Assembly (NCBI RefSeq): GCF_043641665.1
Contig: NC_092184.1
Coordinates: 2,959,608-3,023,607, forward strand
From: Enoplosus armatus
Lineage: Eukaryota; Chordata; Actinopteri; Centrarchiformes; Enoplosidae
Length of the DNA: 64,000 bases
Reading direction: 5' to 3'
Shown: one piece after another, positions 29,190-40,941 of the stretch
Position numbering within the stretch: position 1 is the first letter of the stretch
Layout of the letters: every line of letters starts with the position of its first letter
Program-made: the position numbers and the translations under genes
Notes under the pieces: model-generated
Seen by the model: the letters and a program-made list of their open reading frames with translations, nothing else
Databases searched by the model: none
Told to the model about the DNA's origin: nothing

Positions 29190-32027
29190 ATGAACGTGAA
29201 TTCCTCAGAGATTCTCCGTTCTCTGGACTTCGAGAACAATTCAAGTGAGTGTGAACTCCTGGCAAAGACCTGCAGCTGCTTTTCATGCACCGCAAAAAGT
29301 TTTCAGTGTTAATATGTACAATTGTAATCTGCAACAAGTAACCACAGCTGTCCAGAGGGGGTTGAGGTCAGGATGGTGGATGGGCACGTAGAGCGTCTGA
29401 CTTTCATGCAGGAGATCAGAGTTTGTGTCCCGTCAGACCTTTTTTTAAAGGGACACTTTTTTTAACCGTTACTGCGATCTTCCCACGACCTTAACCATAC
29501 CATAGTTACCATGTGCAGATATTGTAGGAAAAAATGAAAATAATTTCAAAATGTTGGCACTGAACGTTACAAAGCAAAGTTGTTGAACGTAACAGAGAGT
29601 TTTGCAGAACCATCCAATATGAACAAGTTGATGTTCACTGGGTTTATCTCACTTGTAGAGATCAGTGGCAGCACCACCGAACCCAACAACGGCATGGGGG
29701 AGGACTGCCGGGTGACCAGGAGCAAGAGGAAGGCCAGCATTAAGCCAGAGTCACCCAGAAAAAGGCAGAGGTGTGCCAGCGGCCCCACTGAGGTGGCAGT
29801 GGAGGCTGTGACGGCCAAGGGGACCAAGAGAAAGGCCAGCACCACAAGAGAGTCCCCCAGTAAGAAGCAGAGGGGTGGAAGCAACAACGCCAACGGCTGC
29901 GACCTCCCCCCAAGCTCCTGTGGCCCTTCAACCTCCAACCAGAACAACGGGAGCTCGTCCGTCTCAGCCAGAAGCAGCCGAGGTAAGCTGATAGTGTGAA
30001 AGAACACGAGAGAGAGCTGCTGTTTGTACGTGAGCACATCCAGCACTCCTGGCTACCGCCTGGCCAACAGATAGTCCCACACTTAACCCCCCATGTTGGT
30101 TTTTACACTTTGGTTTTTATTAATCAGACAAGATGCAACATGTTAATTAGCCAGCTTTAGAGGGGCTGGCAGGCAGACTTTGTTACCTCTGGACAGCACC
30201 AGCTGTTTGCCCCCACCCCCAGCCTTAAGCTAAGCTAACTTGCTGCTGGCAGGTTCAAGGTCTTTGTGATTTGAAGCAAACTGTAATTAAAATTTACACA
30301 TGAGGAAGTTTGTCAGCTATAATGCAGAACAGATTTGACTAACCCCCAGGTTAACAACCACTGATTTCAACCACAGAGGGGTTAGGGTGGGATGTTCCTC
30401 ACGAATGTAGTAAAACGTGAATCTGTGTTTGTGTTTGTGTGTGTAGCCAGGTTTGAGGCCAAGTACCTGCAGCTCGACAAGCTCGGAGAAGGAGGCTTCG
30501 GATCAGTTTATGCCGGCTACAGGAAAACGGATTATTTACCAGTAAGTATTACGAAGGTATTCTCACATCACACATGCACACACAGCCATCACTCCCTGCA
30601 CTAACCAAAGCACTGCTGACTCTGTCCTGTAGGTGGCGATCAAACATATCCCGAAAGCAGATGTGGCGAGTCGACCAATGGCGAGTGACCTGATCTGAGA
30701 TCATTGCATATCTTTGTTCACCTCCTTGTTACTTTGTTGTTGATGAAGAAAGCACACACATACACGACCACGTCTATCAAAACACTCACATTGTCGTTAT
30801 ACTGTATCCTTCAGGTCCTGAATGGAGAGACGTGCATGGTCCCCCTGGAGGTGCTCCTCATGGTGAGCGTGGCACATGGACCAGAGGAATCTGCAGCTGT
30901 GTCATTGTTAGACTGGTATGACCTGGACAAGGAGGTTCTCCTGGTCATGGAGAGACCAGTCTCCTCTGTGGACCTGCTGAACTTCCTGAATGACAACGGT
31001 GGTCCCGTGGAGGAAGACCAGGCTAAGGTACTGAAGCTAGGTGGAGCAAGTTTCTGTGCCAGTGTATGGATGCAAATTTGCATCCACTCGTGTCTTTGCA
31101 TTGACTTCGTATGCTGTCGTGGCTTCGCATTCAGTGTGAACACGCCTTTATATCCGTGGTTTAAATAACTGTCACCTGGCCAAATGAACTGAACTGAACT
31201 TTGAGGAACATCTTTGTGTGAAAGCTGCAACTTTGTCACATAATGGCAAAGTACCACCCCACAGTCCCTTCTTCACCTCACTCTAACTCACCTGTTTGTC
31301 TCTGTCTCAGAACATCGTGAAGCAGCTGGTGAAAGCAGCCATTCAAATGCACTCCGAGGGCGTCTTCCACCGTGACGTCAAAGCAGAGAACGTCCTTATT
31401 GAAACCTGCTCCGATGTCCCTCGAGTCCGGGTCATAGACTTTGGGTGTGGCTGCTTCGAGAAGAAGGGATCTCACCGCGACTTCTCTGGTACGACGTCTG
31501 GCTTCTGCTGCTGCTCTTCATCCATCTGTTGATCTCTGGAGTGATGACTTTCATTGAAACCTTCTACTCATCCTTTGTTGCTTTCTGTCTCCATCTGTCT
31601 GTGTTTTGTAGGAACCCCTGCGTACGCCCCTCCCGAGTTTTTCATACGGGGGAAATACAAGGCAGGCCCCACCACAGTCTGGCAGCTGGGTGCGCTGCTC
31701 TTTGAACTACTGGAGGGACACAAGCAGTTTACCACCACCAAGTTCCTGCAAAGGAAAATGCAGTACAGCCGCGAGATGCGGATGCTGAAAGTGTCCAGAG
31801 GTAAGACAACACTGGTGTCAATGCAGTACCTGAGTTTTGGTTCTAATTGTGTGCAAAGCTTTTTCCCTCCATGTTCCCACAGACGGCTGCAGCTTCCACC
31901 CTAAGCTTTGCTTCGTTCTCTGTCTCTCTTCTCAGACTGCCTGGAGTTCTTACAGATGTGTTTGGTTTTGAACCCAAAGGATCGCATCACTCTGAAGCAG
32001 ATGCAGCGGCACCCCTGGCTCAACTAG
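29190..32027 (+). CDS. PIM-like serine/threonine protein kinase, copy B (eight exons)
   Basis: Exons are 29190-29244, 29659-29982, 30447-30541, 30633-30680, 30815-31027, 31311-31488, 31612-31800 and 31936-32027, giving 397 aa in the same phases as copy A. All catalytic motifs are kept: GEGGFGSV, VAIK, MERP hinge, HRDVKAEN (Ile to Val against A and C), DFG and APPE. Other changes against A are A81T, DT95-96NA, S115N, N128R, L165P (giving VAIKHIPK, which is closer to the PIM consensus), K261E, R298G, and near the end NPKDRITLKQMQRHPWLN. The GC donor after exon 4 (ATG|gcgagt) is also here. Only a few residues differ, so the copy is young and looks functional. Confidence 0.85.
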
Positions 32028-32100
32028 TGCTGCACAACCCACCCCCCAAACACCTCCGACCACCCCTTGTGCCAGGAACTGATATGGGCCTGTAAATATA

Positions 32101-33098
32101 CAGCCGTGGCCAACAGTTTTGAGAATGACACAAATATTCATTTTCACAAAGTCTGAGTCTGAGTTAGAATAACAGACTGGAAGCTTTAAAAGGAGGGGGG
32201 TGATTGAAATCATGGTTCTTCCTCTGTTAACCATGGTTACCTGCAAGGAAACACGTGCAGTCATCATTGCTTTGCACAAAAAGGGCTTCACAGGCAAGGA
32301 TATTGCTGCTAGTAAGAGAACTTCAAGGAGAGAGGTTCAATTGTTGTGAAGAAGGCTTCAGGGCGCCCAACAAAGTCCAGCAAGCGCCAGGACAGTCTCC
32401 TCAAGTTGATTCAGCTGCGGGATCGGGGCACCACCAGTGCAGAGCTTGCTCAGGAATGGCAGCAGGCAGGTGTGCATCTGCACGCACAGTGAGTCGAAGA
32501 CTTTTGGAGGATGGCCGGGTGTCAAGAAGGGCAGCAAAGAAGCCACTTCTCTCCAGGAAAAACATCAGGGACAGACTGATATTCTGCAAAAGCTCCAGGG
32601 ATTGGACTGCTGAGGACTGGGGTAACGCAGCCATAAATGAAGAATGGAACCAAGACATCCTCCGAGAGCAACTTCTCCCAACCATCCAAGAACAGCTTGG
32701 TGACGATCAATGCCTTTTCCAGCATGATGGAGCACCTTGCCATGAGGCAAAAGTGCTAACGAAGTGGTTCGGGGGAACAAAACATCAAACTTTTGGGTCC
32801 ATGGCCAGGAAACTCCCCAGACCTTAATCCCATTGAGAACTTGTGGTCAATCCTCAAGAGGTGGAACTCCAAGCATTGATTATGCAAGAATGCATGCCAT
32901 CAGTCAGGATGTGGCCCAGAAGTTGATTGACAGCATGCCAGGGCGAATTGCAGAGGTCTTGAAAAAAAAGGGGGGAACACTGCAAATATACTTCAGTATA
33001 CCATAGTAACATCTGACAAAAAGATCTCAAAACACTGAAGCAGCAACCTTTGTGAAAAACAATACTTGTGTCGTTCTCAGAACGTTTGGCCACGGCTG
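32101..33098 (+). mobile_element. Tc1-like DNA transposon, internally deleted (copy B)
   Basis: Same insertion site as in A (74 bp past the kinase stop, TA at both ends). This copy still has the FQHDGAPCHEAK block with the second catalytic Asp (32717-32752), which A and C have lost. It has lost about 35 bp of the block after NLWSILKR (at about 32864) and carries a run of eight A and six G near 32961-32975. The first catalytic segment is deleted as in the others. It cannot encode a working transposase. Confidence 0.92.
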
Positions 33099-33111
33099 TA
33101 TGTGTTATATG

Positions 33112-33117
33112 AATAAA
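33112..33117 (+). promoter_or_regulatory. candidate polyadenylation signal of kinase copy B
   Basis: AATAAA lies 14 bp beyond the Tc1 right end, with the same downstream sequence as in A. It is the first such signal after the kinase stop. Confidence 0.45.
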
Positions 33118-33732
33118 TATGCCATCCTCTGACTTGTAATGTCCTCCAGCATTTTGTGTTGATTAATACTGGAAAATGTGAATAACTGAAATTCTTTTTT
33201 ATTTTCATCCTGAAACATGAACATGAAGTATTTTCTTGGTGATTTAGTAAAGGGTTGGCCAGCCATCTAAATACTCATCATCATGCTGATGCTAACCACT
33301 GAAGAAAAATTCATTATTGACCTTCACTTCCAGTGTTGGCATTTGTGTTTCATTATGTGTTTATAACAATATGTCATCACAGAAGTTGTCCGAGTGGTCG
33401 TTCAAAACGTGTGTTCATATAATATTTCTCCGTCCAAACACACAGTCCCAGCAGAGACTCACTCTGAGCCAAAGATCGTCTTTTTAACCTGATGTCTGTG
33501 GTGAAGTCAGGTCACATGACCGCCTCAAAAATATAAATATAATATAAAAAATATATTGAATAAGATTCAAGGATATAGCCTGACTACGCACCCGGAGACT
33601 TCCACCCAGGGAAACAGTCGCAATTTCACAATATTAGACATATACTAACCCAATCAACACACAGGTTCATTCACTTATGAAAGCCAAAGACGTGTTTTTT
33701 CCAAAATCAAAACGACACCATTTTATTGAATG
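33118..33732. other. spacer, no gene recognised (copy B)
   Basis: Collinear with 14364-14979 in copy A, including the AT-rich run. Nothing else is seen. Confidence 0.4.
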
Positions 33733-34050
33733 TTCACAGGTAAGAAGCAGAAATAAACCAAACGGTGTCAGGTAGGTCTGGTTCCTCCAGCATCTGGTAC
33801 TCCAGAAACTCAGCTGAAATCCGGTCCTGGTCCCTTGCGTCCTCAAAAGGAAGAAGGTGTTTGTATCTGGGAATAGACAACTTTGGACAAAGTAAAGCAC
33901 ATCATCCACATGCAAGTCTTGTCTCTGCCTGAGGTCCACAAACTCCGGGGCGTCATTCAGCGGGAGCTTCTTCAGAGCATTTCCTGTAGACCTCAGCAGG
34001 AAGTCTGTTGAATTTGGTGACATCACTCGAGGGAGTCTCACCTGCTTCAT
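33733..34050 (-). pseudogene. transposase-like fragment, possibly hAT-type (copy B)
   Basis: Same fragment as at 14980-15267. A small insertion (about 5 bp near 33893) shifts the frame between the HVDDVL and SCLFPDTN parts, so the EFLEYQMLEEPDLP block is out of frame with the rest. The upstream residues MKQVRLPRVMSPNS are open here because a base is missing relative to A. Confidence 0.35.
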
Positions 34051-34730
34051 GCAGCCTCGTCAGCGTGGCCTTTGTGGTCAGTCCAATACCAAGTTGGAGG
34101 TCTGAAGGGCTATTTCTCACCCTTGCACCATCTTGCCCCCACTGTATACCTGTAGATTATTGCAGTTTTCCTACAATGGTCAAATAATATATTACAGTCA
34201 ATTCAAAGTCTGCATATAGCCAAGCACAGTCAAAACTCCGGTGCTCTTGCTCCGGCCATTTTATCAAGAATGCATCGGCAGGTGACTTGTGTGGACAAAT
34301 ATCTTGGAATGCATTTCACAGCCACCAGCAGGAATGGCGGAGGAGAGAGCTCGCAACTGTAAGCTAAAATTTTCCCAAATATTACTGTTGTTGTGTTGTT
34401 GTATTTTTTGAGGGGAGAACTTCGTTGTTTAAACTTAAAATCTGTGGTCAGTTTATTAAAATCGAGCCTACGTGAAAATCTGCTCCGACGTTTTCGGAGA
34501 TTTGAGTCCCGCTAGCGTGCCTCGGCAGCCAGCCATCGCTCGTGGTACCAGCAGCCCTTTTGAAAATTGCCGCTGGCTCTGATGTCTATGTAGCGGTTAA
34601 ACATGACATATAATTCATTTTGGGTATATCTAACGGGAAGTTAAATCTATTATTCCTTCCCAGGCAAATCGGTTTGGCCGAGGAGAAAGTTAAGGTTCAT
34701 ACTTATATACATCTTTTAACTTGAGCTGAG
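34051..34730. other. spacer before the piggyBac remnant (copy B)
   Basis: Collinear with 15268-16111 of A, including the ATG GCG GAG GAG mini-exon (34333-34357). The last about 150 bp of the A version are deleted, including the left direct repeat with the CArG-like core. Confidence 0.4.
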
Positions 34731-35638
34731 TTCATGATATGGACTACTAAGACTACGCTGGAGGCCCACGGTGTCCCCCTGATGCCTGAACAACATGGGT
34801 GCCACCAGCCAGATAGTCTCCGTCCTGTTCAGCACCATTTCCTCCTCCTCCACCACCACAGCCGTCTTTGCGGATAACTTCTTCACCAGCCTGGAGTTGG
34901 TGCGGTACCTCAAGGACCAGAACTGCAGGTACACAGGGACAGCCAGGGACAACAGAGTAGGCCAGCCTCCGCTCAAGTCCATCAAGGAGATGGGGAAGAA
35001 TGATGGGATCCTGGCCCTCAGGTGGAAGGACAACAAGGTTGTCACTGGGGGTGGAGCCCATGTCCTCAGTCCACCGGTACTGCAGGAAGGAGCAAGTGAG
35101 CTGCCCTGCTGTCATCAAAGGCTACAATGCAAACATGGGGGGCATTGACAAGAGCGACATGCTGGTCCCCCTCTACCGTACCCCCTTGAAGTCCAAGAGG
35201 TGGTACGTGCGGTTGTTTGCTTATGCGATTGATGTCAGCCTCACGAATGCCTGGGTCACCTACAGGCGGGACTGCAAGGCTCTCGATGTGGCTGGCCTGT
35301 CACTAAAGAACTTTAGGCTCCAGGTGTTCAAGGACGCCAGCAGCCAGAAGCCAGTCACGTCTCGCCCCCGAAGGAGCTCAACAGACCTCAGCACCTCTGT
35401 TGATGTCCCCAAGTCTGTCCGGGGACACCGCAGCCACACCCCAGCTGATTCTGTGCGGTTTGAGTTTGACCTGTCCCAATTCCATGCCCCTGTCTACACC
35501 AACCGCCAGACCTGCAAGTACTGCAGCAAGACGGGGAACATCAAAAGGTCAGATGTGGTCTGCAGGGTGTGCAAGGTCCACCTGTGCCTCAATGCAGAGT
35601 GTAACTGCTTTCTTGACTACCACCAGTCAGCCGCATAA
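34731..35638 (+). pseudogene. piggyBac transposase remnant (copy B)
   Basis: Same content as in A but 5'-shortened by the deletion. It keeps the DNFFTSLELVRYLKDQ block, the frame change near 35046, the YNANMGGIDKSDML segment and the C-terminal cysteine-rich domain. In the 212-aa C-terminal frame only two residues differ from A (WVIYRR to WVTYRR, PKPV to PKSV). Confidence 0.85.
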
Positions 35639-35687
35639 ATGACTGGACTGGACATTGATGTTATTGATTGTTATATTTGTTAATACG

Positions 35688-35716
35688 TTATATATATAAT
35701 ATATATATATATATAT
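35688..35716. repeat. (AT)n microsatellite, copy B
   Basis: The shortest of the three alleles of this repeat. Confidence 0.9.
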
Positions 35717-35836
35717 GTGTTATTTATGTTCTATAAAACATGTTAAAAATAAATGTCCCTTTAAGTTTATGTGTTTTTCTCATATTTTTTATATATTCAC
35801 CTTTTAGAAAATGTTTTACCCCAGACGGGCGAGGAA

Positions 35837-35846
35837 CCATATATGG
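35837..35846 (+). promoter_or_regulatory. perfect CArG box CCATATATGG (copy B)
   Basis: Right-hand unit of the direct repeat described for A; its left partner is deleted in this copy. A match to the SRF consensus does not show that it is used. Confidence 0.3.
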
Positions 35847-35958
35847 TAACTTCACTGATCTTGATTTTCAACCTAAAAATTGAATTTTTTTAAAAAAAAT
35901 TGAATTTCCAAGTATTTCAATGAGTGCCTGATAAAGTGTTAAGCAATATTCTATCTAG

Positions 35959-36275
35959 GGACAAATGAGGAAATCCGGGCCCTCATTGAGTGGCGGGCGA
36001 CCAGCAATGGCCTGTTCACCGGCAGGAGAAAATCTGCAAAAAGTGGATGGGATGAGTGTTGATTTTCAGTGCTTTTATCATTGCCTGTACATCTGGGGAA
36101 GGGTTGGGGCCAGATTTAGGCAATCTCCATCCATAATGATTAATATCTTGTTGAAGTGGCAGTGTCTCACTCTTTTTTATGTTTTTGTTTTGCCCCAGCA
36201 CTTTTGTTACCAGAGAGAGAGGCAGTGGCCAGAGATATTTGTTATTGTTTGAGAACATTTTTGTTCAGTTCGAAA
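35959..36275 (+). pseudogene. PIF/Harbinger Myb/MADF-like accessory protein, deleted (copy B)
   Basis: Same exon start (TNEEIRALIEWRATSNGLFT) and the same about 320-bp deletion of the rest of the DNA-binding domain as in A, with an identical junction (ttaccagagagagagg). The deletion therefore predates the split of A and B or was copied between them. Confidence 0.6.
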
Positions 36276-36574
36276 TTCAACCCAGGCAAATTCATTCTTG
36301 AAAGCAACGGTGTATTGTGTATATTTACAACAAAACCCCCCAAAAGTCCTATATTTTACAGTTATAAACAGTTATTTACAGTCAGGCAGTTGAATTTAAA
36401 TGAACCAGAATAAGAAAAAGGACATTGCAACAAATGAACTTATACAACTTATATACACACATATCTCTTTCCATGTATCCATGTATCTATGTATCTGTCC
36501 TTTGCCATCTAAACTATGTTTTAAATGCTGTCCAACTTCTAGTGAGCGTGACTACATCTGGACAAGTTTACTGC

Positions 36575-37469
36575 CTAGATGTAGTCATGTTCACCCAGAC
36601 ATGCAGGCAGTTCATCCGGAGCAGAAAGCTGTGCAGCAAGCCTTCCTCGGACACCGTTCCCCGACAGGTCCCTCACATCGACCTCTGCGTTGCCCACGTC
36701 ATCCTCGCTGTCATCTGGGCCCGGGCCTTCTGCCTCCTCCTCCTCCTCCTCCAGGATATCACCTGCTGCCATACAAATGTTGTGGAGGACGCAGCAGGCA
36801 CCAATCACCTTCAATCATGTTCCTTCCTCTTGCGTTGTGCCTGTTGTACTGGACTTCAACGTGGCCTGTTAATCAAAATTCAAGTACAAAATGTATGGTG
36901 TATTTCAAAGTCACCAAAATAATTCAACACTGAATATGCTGTGTGTGTTTAATATTCTTTCTGGCTACAGGCGATATGAGGTCATGATAGCAACAGGACG
37001 CTGCAGGCACGGATATCCTCCGTCCCCTAACAGAAAGCACCCAGCTGGTGGATACAGCGCCAGTTGTACATGGGAGATCTGTCAAGCACAAGCGCATCAT
37101 GTGCAGATCCTGGATTGCGAATGTACACATCAAGAAATGAGGAGTGCCTCACGGCCAGCGAGGCGAACAAAGCCGGCCCCCACCTCCTCCATAATCCTCT
37201 GGTTTGGGGAAATGAATAGCTCTGTGGAAGATGGTCATCATTTCCTCCACAACGTTGTGGACGCTTGTGTCTGCAGTTACCCTGCAAGAGGCTCCACATG
37301 CCGGCCAGCAGACTGTGACCAGCACCTCAACTTCATGGCTCTATCCATGGGCTTTTTGCCGGGGCAGCATCTGCACCAGCATGTTTATGTTGTTCCTGGA
37401 TAGCCTGAAGGCTGGTTTCAAGTCAGCTCCAGAAAAGAATGTGAGGAGGATAGGCACATGATCATTCAT
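36575..37469 (-). pseudogene. PIF/Harbinger (HARBI1-like) transposase, defective (copy B)
   Basis: Same blocks, same in-frame stop after KAHG and same loss of the first catalytic Asp segment as in A. The C-terminus ends normally at GEHDYI with a stop. The poly-Glu run is shorter (EEEEEEAEGPG). Confidence 0.82.
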
Positions 37470-37940
37470 TTCTGCACACATTTGTGAAGTACTTTGGTCC
37501 CGTAGGAAAAAAAAGCAGAAAAAGAATCTCTTTTTTTTTTAGATTGTTCAAACATTGTTTACTTCCTATTTCTTTCATTGCTTGACAGGCAGTGTAAGGG
37601 CACATCTGTCTTCCCAGGTTCTGAGTCAAAGAGTGACTGTAGCCTTCATGATTACTCTATCATAGACATCATGTGTCCTTTCTGTGTTGAAGTCTGTCCT
37701 GGTTAATGACTAATGATGTACGTGATACAGATGAGGTACAGGCACTTCTTGCATTAATATATAGTGATGTTTGTGCACCTAGCTGTACACGGCCTGTCAG
37801 ACTGAGTATCAACCTCTTGGTGTTCGAGTACCAAGATGACAAACCGTGGGTGTGTATGTGGAATGTAGGCTAATCCATTTCAATACTATTAAACTATTAA
37901 ACTGCAATAAAAGTTTTTTTTTTTAATGTAATCTGTTTGA
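37470..37940. other. spacer, no gene recognised (copy B)
   Basis: Collinear with 18831-19286 in A. It carries a short insertion (gtacgtgatac region, about 37717-37727) shared with C. Confidence 0.4.
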
Positions 37941-37999
37941 GAGAGGTGTTTGTCCATCCTATATGAATGACGATAGACTAAATATTAGAAACACCTCTC
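37941..37999. repeat. hairpin: 11-bp perfect inverted repeat (copy B)
   Basis: Arms 37941-37951 and 37989-37999, identical to those of copy A. Confidence 0.6.
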
Positions 38000-38304
38000 A
38001 GTATAACCCAGTACAGTTCAACAGCACCACAAGTACAGCTGACACAGAAAAAAATGACACCTCAATAAATACTTCATATAATATTAACCTGCATTGGTTT
38101 GTATCTAGGTGTTCCGACGAAACTGGCAACCTGTCTGCCCTTTCACATGTAGACTTGGCGAAGGAGCATAATGGTAACAAGAACGTACAAAGCCCGACAG
38201 ACATGCTAATATGGCCCGTCTCCCCTCCATCCTCCGCCGCATCCTGGCTCTTATCTCGCTTCCTCTTCAGCTACTTTATAAAGCATACCGACAGCAACGG
38301 CTGA
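37963..38304 (+). other. 113-codon open frame of unknown nature (copy B)
   Basis: Same frame and length as in copy A; changes include C to W (LHWFVSR) and Q to P. No domain is recognised. Confidence 0.2.
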
Positions 38305-38318
38305 TCACCACCTGATGC

Positions 38319-39277
38319 TCAAATGCTGAAGTACCTCCATGTACTTAGTGTCACAAAACATGCAGGACTCTGAGCAGAATAAAATATGTATTTTAGAGTG
38401 GCCCTAAATGTGTTATGTGAGGATAACTTGCCATCAAGCATGTTCTTCCTCTTAGTGCTGGATTTAAACCAGCAGGAAAGATCGACACAGGAATCTTCAA
38501 CATCAAAGCCTGACAATGGGGGGCAAAAACATTTGTTAGCAGTTGTGACCGTCAAGCCATTACCCTGAAGTACACCGAGCCACCAGCGTGTGCAGCCAAG
38601 AATGTAGATGGATGGATTTTGGTCCAGGACCCGGCTCTTCATGGAAGTCCTGATTCCCAGATCGACACTAGCATTGTCAACTGCAAGGGCCACAGAGTTG
38701 GTCCCTGGGATATTGTGCCCTTCCAGCACCTCATTCATTTGACTGAATATGGCCTCTGCAGTGCCGCGGCTGGTCCCTGATGTCACGTTGGCGTGGAGAA
38801 ATTGTTTACTCTGCAGTTTAACGGTCACTGGATTCATCTTCTCTCTCCCTGTGACGACACAAATGTTTCCAACACTTGAATGTTCCCAACGTGTGACCTC
38901 GTGATTTATTGCTCATAGGCTATATTCATGGTCAACATGAACAAAGACACAACAGTATTGTTGGACCCGTCAGTGGCCAAAGAGAAGGCCCGATCACAAA
39001 GATTTTTCACACTAGCTCATCCATCAAGTAAAGGGCTACACACTTATTCATGATAGCTGAATACTTTTGGGCTGTGTTGGAATCAGGGAAACACTGCTTG
39101 AACAGCCAACGGGATGTTGTGCTGCACCATTGTCATGGCCACCTTCACTTCGGCTCTTCTGGTCTGTGGACGTGTAATGATGAAAGTACCCCCACTAAAT
39201 AACCATAACACCACTGCACTTAACCAACTTGTATACTTATATATAACTTTTATCATGTGTGTCTCCAGTTGAGCCAT
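38319..39277 (-). pseudogene. hAT-like transposase remnant (copy B)
   Basis: Same blocks as in A, including TDGSNNTV and VALAVDNASVDLGIRTSMKS. It has a private 9-bp loss at about 38539 in the stretch just after the ILGC block region. Dead by stops and frame changes. Confidence 0.65.
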
Positions 39278-40941
39278 CTTAGTGCTTTGTGTAGCACTGC
39301 TGTTACACAGATAAGCTAGGACCAGGTTCTAGGTTCAGAGGAAAAGGTTTAGTAACTAATAATTAAAAATAATAGACCACAGACTAAAGAATAAGTTGAA
39401 CATGCCGGCTTATTTATACAAGAATGAAATAGGAATACACAAATTACAGCACAAAACAAAACACAACCTCTTCACACACTCTAGTTCAAGTAGCCCTTTA
39501 CATCAGAAGAAAAAAAACAAAGTTTCAGGGAGTTTGGATAATTTGGATTTTAGATCAAAACTAATACTCACCTTAGGTTACTTTAAGTTGTTTAGTTCTC
39601 TGGTTTTCTGTTTTTTTTAGTTGACTCAGTTCTAGATTTTCCTTTGATCTTAATTAGGCCTATTTAGTAATTCAGTTTGACCCTCATTTAGTTCACTTAT
39701 TCGGTACACTATTTTAGTATACAAAACCCATTTTGCATTACCACTTTGGCATGAACAAAAAAAAACAGAAGAACATCTCACTGATGGACCCATATACAAA
39801 CTCAAAATGACTACTATAAATCAAAATCAAAATAATTCACTATGTATGCACCATACAATTTATTCCTACCGCGATGCAGGTGTGGATCAGTGTTCTTATC
39901 CTGGAGTTTCTCTTCCAAAAGCAAACACCTGTCCAGTTCTGCCTCTCCTAGGGGCGGCTCGCCATCTTTGTTTTTTCCTCCAGCTCCGTGCGTTCACCAC
40001 CAAGCGTTCCTCTGTAAGACCTGGCCTGTTGTAGATTACAACAGAGCAATATACGTACCAACACTTAATACTATTTATTTCTAATCAAACCATGAATATA
40101 AAAAGAACACGTTCTTAATTGCAAGTCAATGTAACCTGAACCGCACCCCAAAATGGCGACGGCGTTCACACCGTTTTACGGTGAGGTTCCACTTGACCAA
40201 ACCTGTTGCATGTAACTTCTTAGCTCACTTTAACCAAGAAAAAACCCCCACACAGTATACAACATAAAATATATTCACACTGCCTCAGCTTAGCTACGGG
40301 CCATTTTAGCTGTACATTTAGCTCAAAACACATGACAATTAGCATGGCAATTTACACGACAAGAAAATACTCACCAAATCCTTGTTCAAACAACAAAAAC
40401 AGAATCCAGCAGCGTGTGCAGGAAGAACACAAAGCCTCCCAAAAATATGGGGGGAAAAAAAAAAAGTTTACACTCCTCAAAACTTGTGTTTTTACTCCGC
40501 CAAACAACGTTATTTCCCTTCTCTCTCTATTGTTCCTCTCTCTCTCTCCAGTAGGCGGCGCTACAGTGACACCGACTGGCTGTTACTGCTGCACGCGTTA
40601 AAGGAACAGTACACACGATAAACTAGCAAAATGAACAGTGTAATAGTGACTCACATTGCATTCATCACTTGTTTAATAAACTCTTTGTGTGTTTATTGAT
40701 ATTCTAACCTAGGTTACACCTGCATTGTGAAATTATCCATTTTAGATGAGTTGTCAACCATTTTTTGTGTTATTAAGTGCTCTGCCCTGGTGTCTGCATT
40801 CTCACTCATGCCGGCAGTGAAAAAGTGAAAAGGTGTAGTCCCGGGCGTGACGGACGGCCAGTCCTTGGTCCACTGTGAATTCAATTTGGAGCCATATGAG
40901 GCTGCCCCTGCATTCTTCCTTTTCTTTGATGGAAAAAACCC
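39278..40941. other. spacer (copy B)
   Basis: Collinear with 20641-22304 in A. It includes the ATG GCG ACG GCG mini-exon at 40153 ending at a gtgagg donor. A short stretch near 39820-39840 (caaaatcaaaat) differs from A and is shared with C. Confidence 0.3.
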
